This document shows, piece after piece, positions 8,811-17,221 of a stretch of 64,000 nucleotides of DNA. Under the pieces are notes generated by a model that worked only from the letters and a program-made list of their open reading frames with translations, was not told the DNA's origin and searched no databases. Each line of letters opens with the position of its first letter. The first letter of the stretch is position 1. A program made the position numbers and the translations under genes. This stretch comes from CAZRAL01 sp964598005 (lineage in GTDB: Bacteria; Pseudomonadota; Gammaproteobacteria; Burkholderiales; Usitatibacteraceae): NCBI GenBank assembly GCA_964598005.1, contig CAZRAL010000005.1, positions 18,516 to 82,515 on the forward strand, written 5' to 3'.

Positions 8811-9828
8811 AGTTATTGGTAAAAGTCACCAATTCATCGAGCTTATGGCGCGCTTTACCAGACTCGATCACCTCTCTCGCCAGCGTCACACCACCCCATA
8901 AATCAGCCGCCCGTTTAGCGACATAAATCGCCGCCCCTGCATTCAAAATGACGATGTCCCGGGCCGGGCCGGGCTTATTATCAAGTACATCCAGCAGCAT
9001 CGTTTTCGAAACTTCTCCATTTGCAGCACGAATTGCGTCCAGCGGAGCTTTATCGAGCCCAAATTGCTTGGGTTCAATTTTGTATTCCGTCACAAACCCG
9101 TGCTTTAGTTCGGCAACATACGTGGGGCCAGAGAGCGAAATTTCATCGAGTCCGTCCTCGCCGTGCACCACCATCACGTGTTTGCTGCCCAATTGTTTCA
9201 ACACCCGTGCCTGTATTCCCACTAAATCGCCATGAAATACGCCCATGAGCTGATTGGGGGAACCGGCAGGATTGGTTAATGGGCCCAGAATATTGAGAAT
9301 AGTGCGCATGCCCAATTCCTTGCGCACCGGGGCCGCAAATTTCATGGCCGGATGATGATTCGGCGCAAACATAAAGCCCAGCCCGACCGTGGCAATCGAT
9401 TGCGCGACCTGCTGCGGGGTAAGACTCAGATTGACGCCAAGGGATTCCAGCACATCTGCACTGCCGGACTGTGAGGAAACCGAACGCCCGCCGTGTTTGG
9501 CGACTTTGGCGCCAGCCGCTGCGGCTACAAACGCTGCCGTGGTGGAAATATTGAAGGTATGCGCTTTATCTCCCCCTGTTCCACAGGTGTCCACCAAATG
9601 CTCGGTATCTGGGACGTCGACCCGGGTGGCAAATTCGCGCATCACGTATGCACTGGCAGCGATTTCCGAGACCGATTCCGTTTTTACATGCAGCCCCATC
9701 AGAATAGCGGCAAGTTGCACTTGCGAAACCTTGCCTTGCAGAATTTGCCGCATCAAATCGACCATTTCGTCGTAAAAAATTTCGCGTTTATCTGAAAGGC
9801 GGCTGATGGCTTCTTGGGGTGTAAACAT
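8794..9828 (-). CDS. trpD: Anthranilate phosphoribosyltransferase
   Basis: The 344-residue enzyme transfers phosphoribose from PRPP to anthranilate. The PRPP/Mg-binding signature [17 protein letters not shown] and the following [18 protein letters not shown] are intact, as is the anthranilate-site segment [10 protein letters not shown]. It is separate from TrpG, unlike the E. coli fusion. It starts 2 bp after trpG and overlaps trpC, consistent with a single transcript from trpE to trpC. Confidence 0.97.
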   Translation of the reverse strand: MFTPQEAISRLSDKREIFYDEMVDLMRQILQGKVSQVQLAAILMGLHVKTESVSEIAASAYVMREFATRVDVPDTEHLVDTCGTGGDKAHTFNISTTAAFVAAAAGAKVAKHGGRSVSSQSGSADVLESLGVNLSLTPQQVAQSIATVGLGFMFAPNHHPAMKFAAPVRKELGMRTILNILGPLTNPAGSPNQLMGVFHGDLVGIQARVLKQLGSKHVMVVHGEDGLDEISLSGPTYVAELKHGFVTEYKIEPKQFGLDKAPLDAIRAANGEVSKTMLLDVLDNKPGPARDIVILNAGAAIYVAKRAADLWGGVTLAREVIESGKARHKLDELVTFTNNFVFKN

Positions 9829-9830
9829 GA

Positions 9831-10400
9831 TCAGCCCGCTAAAGCAAGAAAATTGCTTAACAACGCATGCCCATGTTGGGTCATGATCGATTCAGGATGA
9901 AATTGCACACCTTCTACGGCTAACGACCGGTGACGAATACCCATGATGTCGCCATCTTCTGACCACGCCGTAATTTCCAGGCTATCAGGGCAACTATCGC
10001 GCTCAATCACCAGTGAGTGATAGCGTGTAGCAATGTAGGGAGAGGGCAAACCCGAAAATATTCCCTGATTGTTATGGCTGATCGAAGAGGTTTTCCCGTG
10101 CATAAGGGTTTTCGCATGAACAATACGGCCACCGAATGCCTGCCCAATGCTTTGATGCCCAAGACACACCCCAAGAATGGGAATCCGCCCGGCAAATTTT
10201 TCGATACAGGGAACAGAAATCCCCGCTTCAGCGGGTGAACAGGGGCCGGGCGAGATAACGATCCGATCCGGTTTTAAAGCCTCGATGTCAGCAAGGGTCA
10301 CATCATCATTACGTTTAACGATGACCTTTTCACCCAATTCTCCAAAATACTGCACCAGGTTATAGGTAAACGAATCGTAATTGTCGATCATGAGAAGCAT
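9831..10400 (-). CDS. trpG: Anthranilate synthase component II (glutamine amidotransferase)
   Basis: The 189-residue class I amidotransferase starts [20 protein letters not shown]. The nucleophile cysteine lies in [15 protein letters not shown], and the His-Glu of the triad in [10 protein letters not shown]. It supplies ammonia to TrpE and may also serve PabB. The open frame extends 41 codons upstream into trpE, but that part is a shadow of the trpE 3' end; the ATG at 10398-10400 follows GAGGAGAC. Confidence 0.96.
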   Translation of the reverse strand: MLLMIDNYDSFTYNLVQYFGELGEKVIVKRNDDVTLADIEALKPDRIVISPGPCSPAEAGISVPCIEKFAGRIPILGVCLGHQSIGQAFGGRIVHAKTLMHGKTSSISHNNQGIFSGLPSPYIATRYHSLVIERDSCPDSLEITAWSEDGDIMGIRHRSLAVEGVQFHPESIMTQHGHALLSNFLALAG

Positions 10401-10410
10401 GTCTGTCTCC

Positions 10411-11925
10411 TCAAGCCGGATTGGTGTCGATACCGTCTGCCACCATCTCGGCGGCGCGCAACAAGGCCCGTGCTTTATTGCGGGTTTCCTGCCACTCGAG
10501 TTCGGCCACGGAATCGGCCACAATGCCCGCAGCGGCTTGAATGTAGAGTGTGCCGTCCTTGATCACACCCGTGCGGATCGAAATGGCAAGATCGACATTG
10601 TCGTTGAAGCCGATATAACCCGCCGTTCCCGCATAAACACCACGCTTGGATGGTTCGAGCGCTTCGATAATTTCCATAGCGCGGACTTTTGGTGTGCCCG
10701 TTACCGTCCCCGCCGGGAATGTTGCGCGCAATAAATCGGCAACACCCACTCCATCCTGTATGGTTCCTTCGACATTGGAAACGAGGTGCATGACGTGAGA
10801 GTAACGCTCTACCTGCATCTGCTCGGTCACTTTCACACTGCCGATTTTGGCAATGCGCCCTACATCGTTGCGCCCCAGGTCGATCAACATCAAATGTTCG
10901 GCCAGCTCTTTCGGGTCGCTACGCAATTCGGCTTCCAGTTCGGCATCGCGTTCAGGCGACTCCCCCCGTTTACGCGTCCCTGCAATAGGGCGTACCGTCA
11001 CCTTATTATTTTCCTTGCGCACCATGATTTCCGGCGAAGCGCCCACGATGTGAAAATCACCCATATCGAAGTAAAACATGTAAGGCGAAGGGTTAATCGA
11101 TCGCAAGGCACGATAAAGATTGATTGGCGGGGCATCGAAGGGTTGTGAAAGCCGTTGCGAAATCTGCACTTGCATGATGTCGCCATCGACGATGTAACGC
11201 TTGCACTTTTCCACCGCTTTCAGAAATGGCTCTTCGCCAATCTCGGATTGTGGCTCAGTTTTTCCATCATGTGGAACGTAAACCGGAAGCGCGGCAGGCT
11301 GACGCAGGCCCAAGCGTAACGCGGTCAACCGCCGCTGGGCTTGTTGCAGGGCTTGGGGCTGGGCAGGGTCGGCGTAGACCACAAAGTAGAGCTTCCCCGA
11401 CAAATTGTCGATCACCGCCACTTCTTCAGAGACCACCAGCAAAATATCGGGTACGCCCAAGGGATCGACTTTGATTTTTCCGGTTTGTATTTGCTCCAGC
11501 CGCGGCTCAATATAGCGTACGGCATCGTACGCCAGATAACCTGCCAATCCCCCGCCGAAACGTAACGGCCCGTTTAATGGGGCCGCCTTGATACGAGCGC
11601 GGTATTTTTCGATAAATGCCAAAGGGTCTTTGACAAACACATGTTCGACTATTTCGGTACCCGCAGCCAGATTGCCATTTTTTGCGCGCATGACCGCAAC
11701 TTCCTGTCCGCTTACCCGTATCCACTCGCGCGCGGGCAGGCCAATAATCGAGTAGCGCCCAGATCGTTCGCCACCGATTACTGATTCAAGCAAGTAGGAA
11801 TAGGGTTTATTACCCAGCTTGAGATAGATGGAAAGGGGGGTATCGAGATCAGCAAAAGTCTCGAGAATGACGGGGATTCGGTTATAGCCTTGCGCGGCAA
11901 GCGCCGCAAATTCCTGTTCGGTCAT
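10411..11925 (-). CDS. trpE: Anthranilate synthase component I
   Basis: The 504-residue enzyme converts chorismate to anthranilate. The N-terminal LLES motif ([16 protein letters not shown]) is the usual tryptophan feedback site. Catalytic-domain motifs include [28 protein letters not shown] and [17 protein letters not shown]. The chosen ATG gives [19 protein letters not shown], the family-typical start; the open frame upstream is leader sequence. The ribosome site CCGGAATCATC lies within a segment complementary to the start of a Trp-rich leader ORF (see trpL), so initiation is probably controlled by leader translation. Confidence 0.97.
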   Translation of the reverse strand: MTEQEFAALAAQGYNRIPVILETFADLDTPLSIYLKLGNKPYSYLLESVIGGERSGRYSIIGLPAREWIRVSGQEVAVMRAKNGNLAAGTEIVEHVFVKDPLAFIEKYRARIKAAPLNGPLRFGGGLAGYLAYDAVRYIEPRLEQIQTGKIKVDPLGVPDILLVVSEEVAVIDNLSGKLYFVVYADPAQPQALQQAQRRLTALRLGLRQPAALPVYVPHDGKTEPQSEIGEEPFLKAVEKCKRYIVDGDIMQVQISQRLSQPFDAPPINLYRALRSINPSPYMFYFDMGDFHIVGASPEIMVRKENNKVTVRPIAGTRKRGESPERDAELEAELRSDPKELAEHLMLIDLGRNDVGRIAKIGSVKVTEQMQVERYSHVMHLVSNVEGTIQDGVGVADLLRATFPAGTVTGTPKVRAMEIIEALEPSKRGVYAGTAGYIGFNDNVDLAISIRTGVIKDGTLYIQAAAGIVADSVAELEWQETRNKARALLRAAEMVADGIDTNPA

Positions 11926-11948
11926 GATGATTCCGGTAAATGAAGTTG

Positions 11949-11987
11949 AAAACGAAAAACCTGAAAAACGGATTAACGCCAATCAGG
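11949..11987 (-). terminator. Attenuator-like hairpin with U tract in the trp leader
   Basis: In the transcript, CCUGA (11987-11983) pairs with UCAGG (11964-11960), with an inner GG/CC pair possible, and is followed by UUUUUCGUUUU (11959-11949). The stem is short, so it is a weak candidate intrinsic terminator. The 5' arm lies within leader codons 14-15 and the stop codon is in the loop, so a ribosome finishing the leader would cover it. Confidence 0.45.
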
Positions 11988-12026
11988 CCATCGCCACGTC
12001 CATTTTTGTTTACCGGTTAGCATCAT
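11973..12026 (-). CDS. trpL: trp leader peptide (17 aa, four Trp)
   Basis: This short ORF between gph and trpE reads MMLTGKQKWTWRWPDWR and stops with TAA. Tryptophan occupies codons 9, 11, 13 and 16, far above chance and placed as in classical amino-acid leader peptides. It begins 25 bp after the gph stop and ends 47 bp before the trpE start. No strong Shine-Dalgarno sequence is visible in front of the tandem ATG codons. Its expected role is to sense charged tRNA-Trp by ribosome stalling. Conservation of this ORF in relatives was not testable here. Confidence 0.8.
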   Translation of the reverse strand: MMLTGKQKWTWRWPDWR

Positions 12027-12051
12027 CGAGATTAAGGCTTAGATTTAGATG

Positions 12052-12891
12052 TCAGCTTGCCATTTTAATCAATTTCAGTGCGGCTGGGAGCGAATCGATA
12101 TACGCATCACAATCCAGACCGCGAATTTCATCGTGGCCGCTATATCCATAGGGAACAATGAAAACGGGCGACCCTGCGGCGCGCGCGGCCTCGGCATCAC
12201 TGACCGAATCCCCAATCAATAACAATTTTTCAGCTGAAATATCAAACTTTTTGGCAATATGTAACATCGGCAGGGGATGTGGTTTTTTGTGTTCCAGGGT
12301 ATCGCCGCAAACAACCATCTCAAAATAATCTTTTAAACCTGTTTTTTGCAACATGGCATGAGTAAACCGTTCGGGTTTATTGGTAATGCACGCCAAACGA
12401 AACCCCGCTTGCTGAATGGCATTCAGCCCATCGATCACACCGGGGAATACCCGAGGCGCATTCGTACAGCATTCCGTGTAGTACTTTTCAAATACCTCCA
12501 ACGCCACTTTATGCGCAGTGGGACCGAGCTGGCCAACCGCATCGGCCAGTGCACGATCGACCAAATGTGCAATTCCCTTGCCCACAAACGTTTTAACCAG
12601 GCTCGTGGCCAGTGGTGCAAACCCCAATACATTTCGCATGCGATTGACTGCCTCCGTCAAATCATCAATGCTATCGACCAAAGTGCCATCAAAATCAAAG
12701 GCAACGGCCATCACCGGTATCGGAAAAGCGTATTTTGGTTTTGCCCGCAGGCGGGGTTTTTTGGTTACCCCTTCCACGCCGGTCTCCGGCGTGGCTCCCG
12801 TATTGATTTCCACGCGCCCTTCCTCGCACACGCGATTTTCGTTATCCTCTGCAATAACAGCCGATGGGCGGGCCTCTTTGTGCATACTCAT
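12052..12891 (-). CDS. gph: Phosphoglycolate phosphatase (HAD family) with N-terminal extension
   Basis: The HAD core starts [16 protein letters not shown] (motif I, DxD) and continues with ITNKPERF (motif II), a lysine in HKKPHPLPM (motif III) and [13 protein letters not shown] (motif IV), as in Gph. It removes 2-phosphoglycolate formed during DNA repair or oxygenation. The frame carries about 60 extra residues before the core, low in hydrophobics and encoding a 9-bp perfect hairpin (12774-12794). The ATG chosen overlaps the rpe stop as ATGA (12888-12891). An internal ATG at 12711 would give a standard-length enzyme but lacks an obvious ribosome site. Confidence 0.9.
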   Translation of the reverse strand: MSMHKEARPSAVIAEDNENRVCEEGRVEINTGATPETGVEGVTKKPRLRAKPKYAFPIPVMAVAFDFDGTLVDSIDDLTEAVNRMRNVLGFAPLATSLVKTFVGKGIAHLVDRALADAVGQLGPTAHKVALEVFEKYYTECCTNAPRVFPGVIDGLNAIQQAGFRLACITNKPERFTHAMLQKTGLKDYFEMVVCGDTLEHKKPHPLPMLHIAKKFDISAEKLLLIGDSVSDAEAARAAGSPVFIVPYGYSGHDEIRGLDCDAYIDSLPAALKLIKMAS

Positions 12892-13580
12892 GTTCCTGCT
12901 TTTGCCCATTTCGCCAATTCGGCGCGCATCGCAGCAATGGTATCGAGGTAATTTTTCTGACCGAAAATCGCCGATCCTGCCACGAATGTATCGGCGCCCG
13001 CTTGGGCGATTTGCCCGATATTATCGACTTTCACGCCGCCATCCACTTCAAGCCAGATATCGCGCCCGCTCACTTTAATACGCTGCTTTGCTTCGGCAAT
13101 TTTTTTCAGACTGGCGGGAATGAAAGATTGCCCGCCAAAACCCGGGTTGACTGACATGATTAAAATCAAATCCACCTTGTCCATCACATAATCGAGATAA
13201 TCAAGCGGCGTCGCAGGATTAAATACTAGACCCGCCTTGCAACCCTGATCGCGAATCAGGCTCAAGGTCCGGTCTACGTGGCGACTGGCCTCGGGGTGAA
13301 AGCTGATGATATGCGCCCCTGCCTTGGCAAATTCCGGCACCAGGCGATCCACCGGCTCCACCATCAAATGAACATCAATCGGCACATTATGGCCATCTGC
13401 TCGCCGGGCATAAGGGCGCACCGCCTCACAAACCATCGGCCCAATGGTCAGATTGGGGACGTAATGATTATCCATCACATCAAAATGAATAACATCCGCG
13501 CCACCCGCGATAACCTGGCGAACTTCTTCACCCAAACGGGCAAAGTCAGCGGAAAGAATACTGGGAGCAATACGAAACAT
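12888..13580 (-). CDS. rpe: Ribulose-phosphate 3-epimerase
   Basis: The 230-residue TIM-barrel enzyme interconverts ribulose-5-P and xylulose-5-P. It begins [19 protein letters not shown] and contains [25 protein letters not shown]-like [23 protein letters not shown] and WLEVDGGV, carrying the metal-binding His/Asp set. It is the first gene of rpe-gph-trpEGDC. A MITE-like element ends 5 bp upstream of its ATG, so its ribosome site and any promoter must lie within or beyond that element. Confidence 0.96.
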   Translation of the reverse strand: MFRIAPSILSADFARLGEEVRQVIAGGADVIHFDVMDNHYVPNLTIGPMVCEAVRPYARRADGHNVPIDVHLMVEPVDRLVPEFAKAGAHIISFHPEASRHVDRTLSLIRDQGCKAGLVFNPATPLDYLDYVMDKVDLILIMSVNPGFGGQSFIPASLKKIAEAKQRIKVSGRDIWLEVDGGVKVDNIGQIAQAGADTFVAGSAIFGQKNYLDTIAAMRAELAKWAKAGT

Positions 13581-13585
13581 GGATT

Positions 13586-13864
13586 AAGGAACCTCTGATT
13601 AAGTCCCACATGGACGCGCGCTCGGTTTTCCGGGATGGGATGCAAGGCGTGGTGCGCCGCGAATGGTCGGCCCCCTTCGCAAGCACCACAACACAGCAGA
13701 TCACCCGGAAAACCAGCGCCCATGCGGGTTTTGACAAGAATAGCCCATCTTCGACGTTATGCTCCTTGGCTTCGTATCAACAGATACGACCTACGTCGCA
13801 TGCCTTGAATCTAGACTATTCTTGTCAAAACGCGGCTCATGGAGGACTTAATCAGAGGTTCCTT
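13586..13864. mobile_element. MITE-like element A (279 bp) with terminal inverted repeats
   Basis: A 21-bp perfect terminal inverted repeat, core AGGAACCTCTGATTAAGTCC, sits at 13586-13606 and 13844-13864. A 15-bp perfect internal inverted repeat TTTTGACAAGAATAG occurs at 13729-13743 and, reversed, at 13816-13830. There is no plausible transposase ORF. A second copy in opposite orientation lies at 42233-42682 and shares the ends plus internal blocks (for example CGGTTTTCCGGGATGGGATG and CTTGGCTTCGTATCAA-like segments). These are the traits of a non-autonomous element mobilised in trans. A clear target-site duplication was not found. Confidence 0.8.
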
Positions 13865-14021
13865 GAGTTGTAAACAAAAGTTTGCATTTTACGCGATGCA
13901 ATTCAAAACCTGCGTGATAGGATACTATCAAGTCAATTTTTATCATTCGATAAAAATTTGCATTGGTAAAGGCAAAAAATACCGTTGATTGTCAGTGCAG
14001 TGATGAACAGGGGTTTTTAAG

Positions 14022-14405
14022 ATGGAAAGTGAAAAGAAATACGATGTGGAAGTTATTGCCCAATCACTTTTCTTTGCCGATCAATCGGATGAAGAAAGCG
14101 ATAACTACGTCTTCACCTACGCCATTAAAATCACCAACAAGGGCACGCTCCCAGCCCAATTGTTAAGCCGTCACTGGATCATCACCGACGCGACGGGTGA
14201 AGTGCAGGAGGTGCGTGGCATAGGTGTAATCGGCAAACAACCGGCTTTGAAACCGGGTGAAAGCTTCGAATATTCAAGCGGCACCTCTATCCCCACTCCA
14301 GCAGGAACAATGCGGGGGACGTACAAAATGGTAGCGATAGATGGCACGAAATTCGACGCGCAAATCCCGGAATTTACCCTCTCAATGCCGCGTATTTTGC
14401 ATTAA
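14022..14405 (+). CDS. apaG: ApaG family protein (Co2+/Mg2+ efflux-associated)
   Basis: The 127-residue protein has the ApaG fibronectin-III-like fold: VEVIAQSLFFADQSDEESDNYVFTYAIKITNKG, then LLSRHWIITDATGEVQEVRGIGVIGKQP and SSGTSIPTPAGTMRGTYKMV. It is annotated from Salmonella CorD as affecting cobalt resistance and magnesium efflux, but the molecular role is unclear. Here it stands apart from rsmA, its usual partner in enterobacteria. It begins about 155 bp beyond element A. Confidence 0.95.
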   Translation: MESEKKYDVEVIAQSLFFADQSDEESDNYVFTYAIKITNKGTLPAQLLSRHWIITDATGEVQEVRGIGVIGKQPALKPGESFEYSSGTSIPTPAGTMRGTYKMVAIDGTKFDAQIPEFTLSMPRILH

Positions 14406-14425
14406 AGGTTTTTCATTAAAGCTAT

Positions 14426-14524
14426 TTATTTATCGTCAGAATTTTTTTTCTTCGGGATCGTCCACCAGACAATAAAAACTGCCAGTCCCAACGCCAGCAA
14501 TACTTCCAGCACCACCCAAATCAT
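14426..14524 (-). CDS. Small single-pass membrane protein (32 aa)
   Basis: The ORF reads MIWVVLEVLLALGLAVFIVW, then WTIPKKKNSDDK, and stops. About 21 N-terminal residues are hydrophobic and followed by three lysines, so it should insert with a cytoplasmic C-terminus or as N-out/C-in. The ATG follows TTGGAGTGATT, an excellent ribosome site. It is convergent with apaG and divergent from mltA. I recall similarly sized, similarly placed hypothetical proteins in betaproteobacteria, but could not verify this. Function unknown. Confidence 0.7.
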   Translation of the reverse strand: MIWVVLEVLLALGLAVFIVWWTIPKKKNSDDK

Positions 14525-14632
14525 AATCACTCCAACCGGTTTAAATTCCATTTCCAAATTAAATTATAGCGAGCAGGTCATCAAGCAAGTTTGGTTATAC
14601 TCATTTTTTGCATGCTTAATCAGATTTCTCCC

Positions 14633-15913
14633 ATGAGAAGATTTAAACGCTTTACTCTTGTTGTTTTTTTATTGCTTGCAAGCTGCGTGACAGAGCAATC
14701 ATCCATACCCGCGCCAGCATGCGCACCTTGCCATTGCGCAATTTGTCCTCCCCCCATTTCCTCACTGACCCCGGAGTCCACAGAAGATATTCCCTTGCCA
14801 CGCGATCCCGCAGAGCCAGAACCACCACGCGGGCGACTGGTAAAAAGTGACTGGACTGCCCTGCCTGACTGGGGCCGCGATGATCCTGCTGCAGCTCTGG
14901 CGGCCTTTGTTCAGAGTTGCTTGGTGATCCGTACGCAAATTGCCTGGCAGGACGCCTGCAAAGAAGCAGACCAAACGGCCAAGGCATCCATCCAGTCTCC
15001 CGAAAACATGACCGCTTTTTTTCAGAATGTATTCGAGCCTTATCAAGTTCTAAATGCCAATGAAACCGCAACCGGGCTGGTAACGGGCTACTACGAGCCA
15101 CTGCTGTACGGGAGTCGCAAACGCAGCAAGCGCTACTCCTTTCCCATTTACGCTCCGCCACAGGATTTGCTGACGATTGATCTGTCAGAGGTTTATCCTG
15201 ATCTCAAACGCCGCAGTTTGCGTGGCAGACTGGTGGGCAACAAAGTTGTGCCCTATCTGGAACGCAGCGATATCGAAAGCAAACAAGAACCTTTACGCGG
15301 CCTGGAGATTTTGTATGTCGATAACGCCGTTGAATTATTTTTTTTGCAAATCCAGGGATCAGGCCAGGTGGTGCTGGAAGATGGCAGCCGCGTGCGGGTA
15401 GGCTATGCGGACCAGAACGGTCACCCTTTCCGGTCATTGGCCGGTTTATTGATTCGGCGCGGGGAGATCAAGCCAGAGCGGGCTTCCATGCAGGGCATTA
15501 AAGAATGGGCGCAACGTCATCCTCGCAAAGTACAGCAATACATGAATGCGAATCCCAGTTTCGTTTTTTTCAAAGAGTTGCCTAACGATCTCTCCGGCCC
15601 TATTGGCACACTGGGCGTTCCCTTGACCGCGGAACGTTCGATTGCAGTCGATCCGCGCGTGATCCCCCTTGGTGTACCCGTCTATCTCTCAACCACCGCG
15701 CCAAACAGCAAGCAGGAGCTAAACCGTATTATGGTGGCTCAGGATACAGGTGGGGCAATCAATGGCGGTGTGCGCGCCGATTTTTACTGGGGGTTTGGCG
15801 ATGCCGCCGGGGTGCAAGCTGGAAAAATGAAACAACAAGGACGCATGTGGGTGTTGCTTCCTCGAAATTACGACCCCCATGCCATTACTGCATCGACTTT
15901 GGCAACACAATAA
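14633..15913 (+). CDS. mltA: Membrane-bound lytic murein transglycosylase A
   Basis: The product is a lipoprotein: the ATG at 14633 gives MRRFKRFTLVVFLLLASC, a lipobox with Cys18. The MltA domain begins near the segment PYQVLNANETATGLVTGYYEP, and the C-terminal 3D domain contains MVAQDTGGAINGGVRADFYWGFG with the catalytic Asp. It cleaves peptidoglycan glycan strands to 1,6-anhydro products at the outer membrane. An upstream in-frame start at 14591 would add 14 residues and weaken the signal peptide. A proline-rich linker follows the lipid anchor. It is 30 bp from the next gene. Confidence 0.94.
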   Translation: MRRFKRFTLVVFLLLASCVTEQSSIPAPACAPCHCAICPPPISSLTPESTEDIPLPRDPAEPEPPRGRLVKSDWTALPDWGRDDPAAALAAFVQSCLVIRTQIAWQDACKEADQTAKASIQSPENMTAFFQNVFEPYQVLNANETATGLVTGYYEPLLYGSRKRSKRYSFPIYAPPQDLLTIDLSEVYPDLKRRSLRGRLVGNKVVPYLERSDIESKQEPLRGLEILYVDNAVELFFLQIQGSGQVVLEDGSRVRVGYADQNGHPFRSLAGLLIRRGEIKPERASMQGIKEWAQRHPRKVQQYMNANPSFVFFKELPNDLSGPIGTLGVPLTAERSIAVDPRVIPLGVPVYLSTTAPNSKQELNRIMVAQDTGGAINGGVRADFYWGFGDAAGVQAGKMKQQGRMWVLLPRNYDPHAITASTLATQ

Positions 15914-15943
15914 TTCTGACCCCTGCTATTTGGAGAACAAATA

Positions 15944-16324
15944 ATGACTTTTGCCTACTGGTGTGTATTGATTGCAGGTCTTCTCCCTTACTTCAGCGTT
16001 GTGTTGGCAAAATGGGGGCGGGGTTATGACAACCATAATCCGCGCGACTGGTTGGCGCGGCAAGAAGGGCGAAAAAAACGTGCCTACCATGCCCACCTGA
16101 ACGCATTTGAGGCGTTTCCGTTCTTTGCGGCCGGGGTAATTATCGCCCAGCAATGTCAGTCATCCCAGTCCATCGTTGATGGACTGGCGGGTATTTTCAT
16201 TGTGATGCGAATTGTTTATTTGTGGTGCTACATCAGCGATTGGGCATCGTTGCGCAGCTTGATCTGGATGATCGGTTTTGCCAGCACCATTGGCCTTTTT
16301 ATTGCAGCAGGGCTGGCGCGCTAA
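15944..16324 (+). CDS. MAPEG family membrane protein
   Basis: The 126-residue protein has four predicted hydrophobic segments (residues ~5-22, 53-68, 80-98, 106-123). It shows the MAPEG signature layout, with AYHAHLNAFEAFPFFAAGVIIA after the first loop containing NPRDWLARQEGRKKRA. The MAPEG superfamily covers membrane eicosanoid and glutathione enzymes in eukaryotes; bacterial members of this small clade have no assigned substrate. It shares 4 bp with the end of the convergent dsbC gene. Confidence 0.85.
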   Translation: MTFAYWCVLIAGLLPYFSVVLAKWGRGYDNHNPRDWLARQEGRKKRAYHAHLNAFEAFPFFAAGVIIAQQCQSSQSIVDGLAGIFIVMRIVYLWCYISDWASLRSLIWMIGFASTIGLFIAAGLAR

Positions 16325-17067
16325 TTTGTTGGCGGCTTTTTAGCCGTGGCAGTAGCAGCCGCAGCCAGCTTTTCTTCAATCGTAGCTTTGGAGATGGTGC
16401 CCGGAACACGTTCGCCATTTTCAAACACGGTTGCGGGGGTGCCATTAATGCGCAAACGATGGCCTAACTCCACAATTTTTTCAATCGGGTTATCGCATTT
16501 TCCCTCTCCCGTAAGAGGTTTTGCGCGAATCATGAAATCTTGCCAAGCTTTGGTTCGATCTTCTGCACACCATATTTGGCGTGACTTGGCCGTGGAGTCC
16601 GGTGACAGTATTGGATACAGAAAGGTGTAAATGGTGACATCTTTCAATTCCAGCAAATCGGTCTCAAATCGTTTGCAATAGCCGCAATTGGGGTCGGCAA
16701 AAACCGCCATGCGGCGTGATCCATTGCCGCGCACGGTCTTGAACGCCATATCCAATGGCAAATCATCAAAGCGAATGGCGGTCAGTTTTTGTAACCGTAC
16801 TTCCGACACATTTTCACGTGTTTTGGTGTCTATCAAATTGCCAAGCAGAAAAAAACTGGCCTTTTCATCGGTATACAGCAACTCATTGCCGGCGAATACT
16901 TCATACAGTCCGCCATAGGCGGTTTTGGTTATTTTTTCGATCTTGATTTCGGGAAACTTTTTTTCGATTTCTTTTTTGATCAATTCTGGATTGGCCCATG
17001 CACCAAAGGAAAGAGCAGCGCTAGCGACGCAACTTGCGATACGTACGGGGAAAAAATTTGATATCAC
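16321..17067 (-). CDS. dsbC: Thiol:disulfide interchange protein DsbC, copy 1
   Basis: The 248-residue periplasmic isomerase has a signal peptide (ending FGAWA), an N-terminal dimerisation domain (residues ~27-90), and a thioredoxin domain with CGYC at Cys128-Cys131. The structural disulfide cysteines are in QIWCAEDR and GKCDNPIEK, and cis-Pro in NGTPATVF. It shuffles wrong disulfides and is kept reduced by DsbD. It is the downstream member of a tandem pair. A stretch of 120 bp is identical to copy 2 although flanking third positions differ, pointing to gene conversion. Confidence 0.94.
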   Translation of the reverse strand: MISNFFPVRIASCVASAALSFGAWANPELIKKEIEKKFPEIKIEKITKTAYGGLYEVFAGNELLYTDEKASFFLLGNLIDTKTRENVSEVRLQKLTAIRFDDLPLDMAFKTVRGNGSRRMAVFADPNCGYCKRFETDLLELKDVTIYTFLYPILSPDSTAKSRQIWCAEDRTKAWQDFMIRAKPLTGEGKCDNPIEKIVELGHRLRINGTPATVFENGERVPGTISKATIEEKLAAAATATAKKPPTN

Positions 17068-17221
17068 GACAAAATCCTTTAAAGAAAAGAAAAAGAATGA
17101 TCCGACCAGAAAAAATTGAAGGGGTTTAATGTTCTTAAAAAACCTTGATTCAATACTTTATAAGCGTTGGCCTGACTTTTTAACATGGGTTGAACCATCA
17201 GCAAGCTGATCGAGACACCCT

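Larger units (their letters stand above)
11933..12026 (-). promoter_or_regulatory. trp leader: complementary arms that can mask the trpE ribosome-binding site
   Basis: In the transcript, CCGGUAAA (12016-12009) inside the leader ORF is perfectly complementary to UUUACCGG (11940-11933), which contains part of the trpE ribosome-binding site. Flanking it, AUGAUG of the leader start (12026-12021) can pair with CAUCAU (11929-11924) overlapping the trpE AUG. Together they give 8 + 6 bp separated by a small internal loop. A ribosome stalled at the first Trp codon (codon 9) would cover the leader arm and free the trpE site. The pairing is read from sequence; the control logic is inference. Confidence 0.7.
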
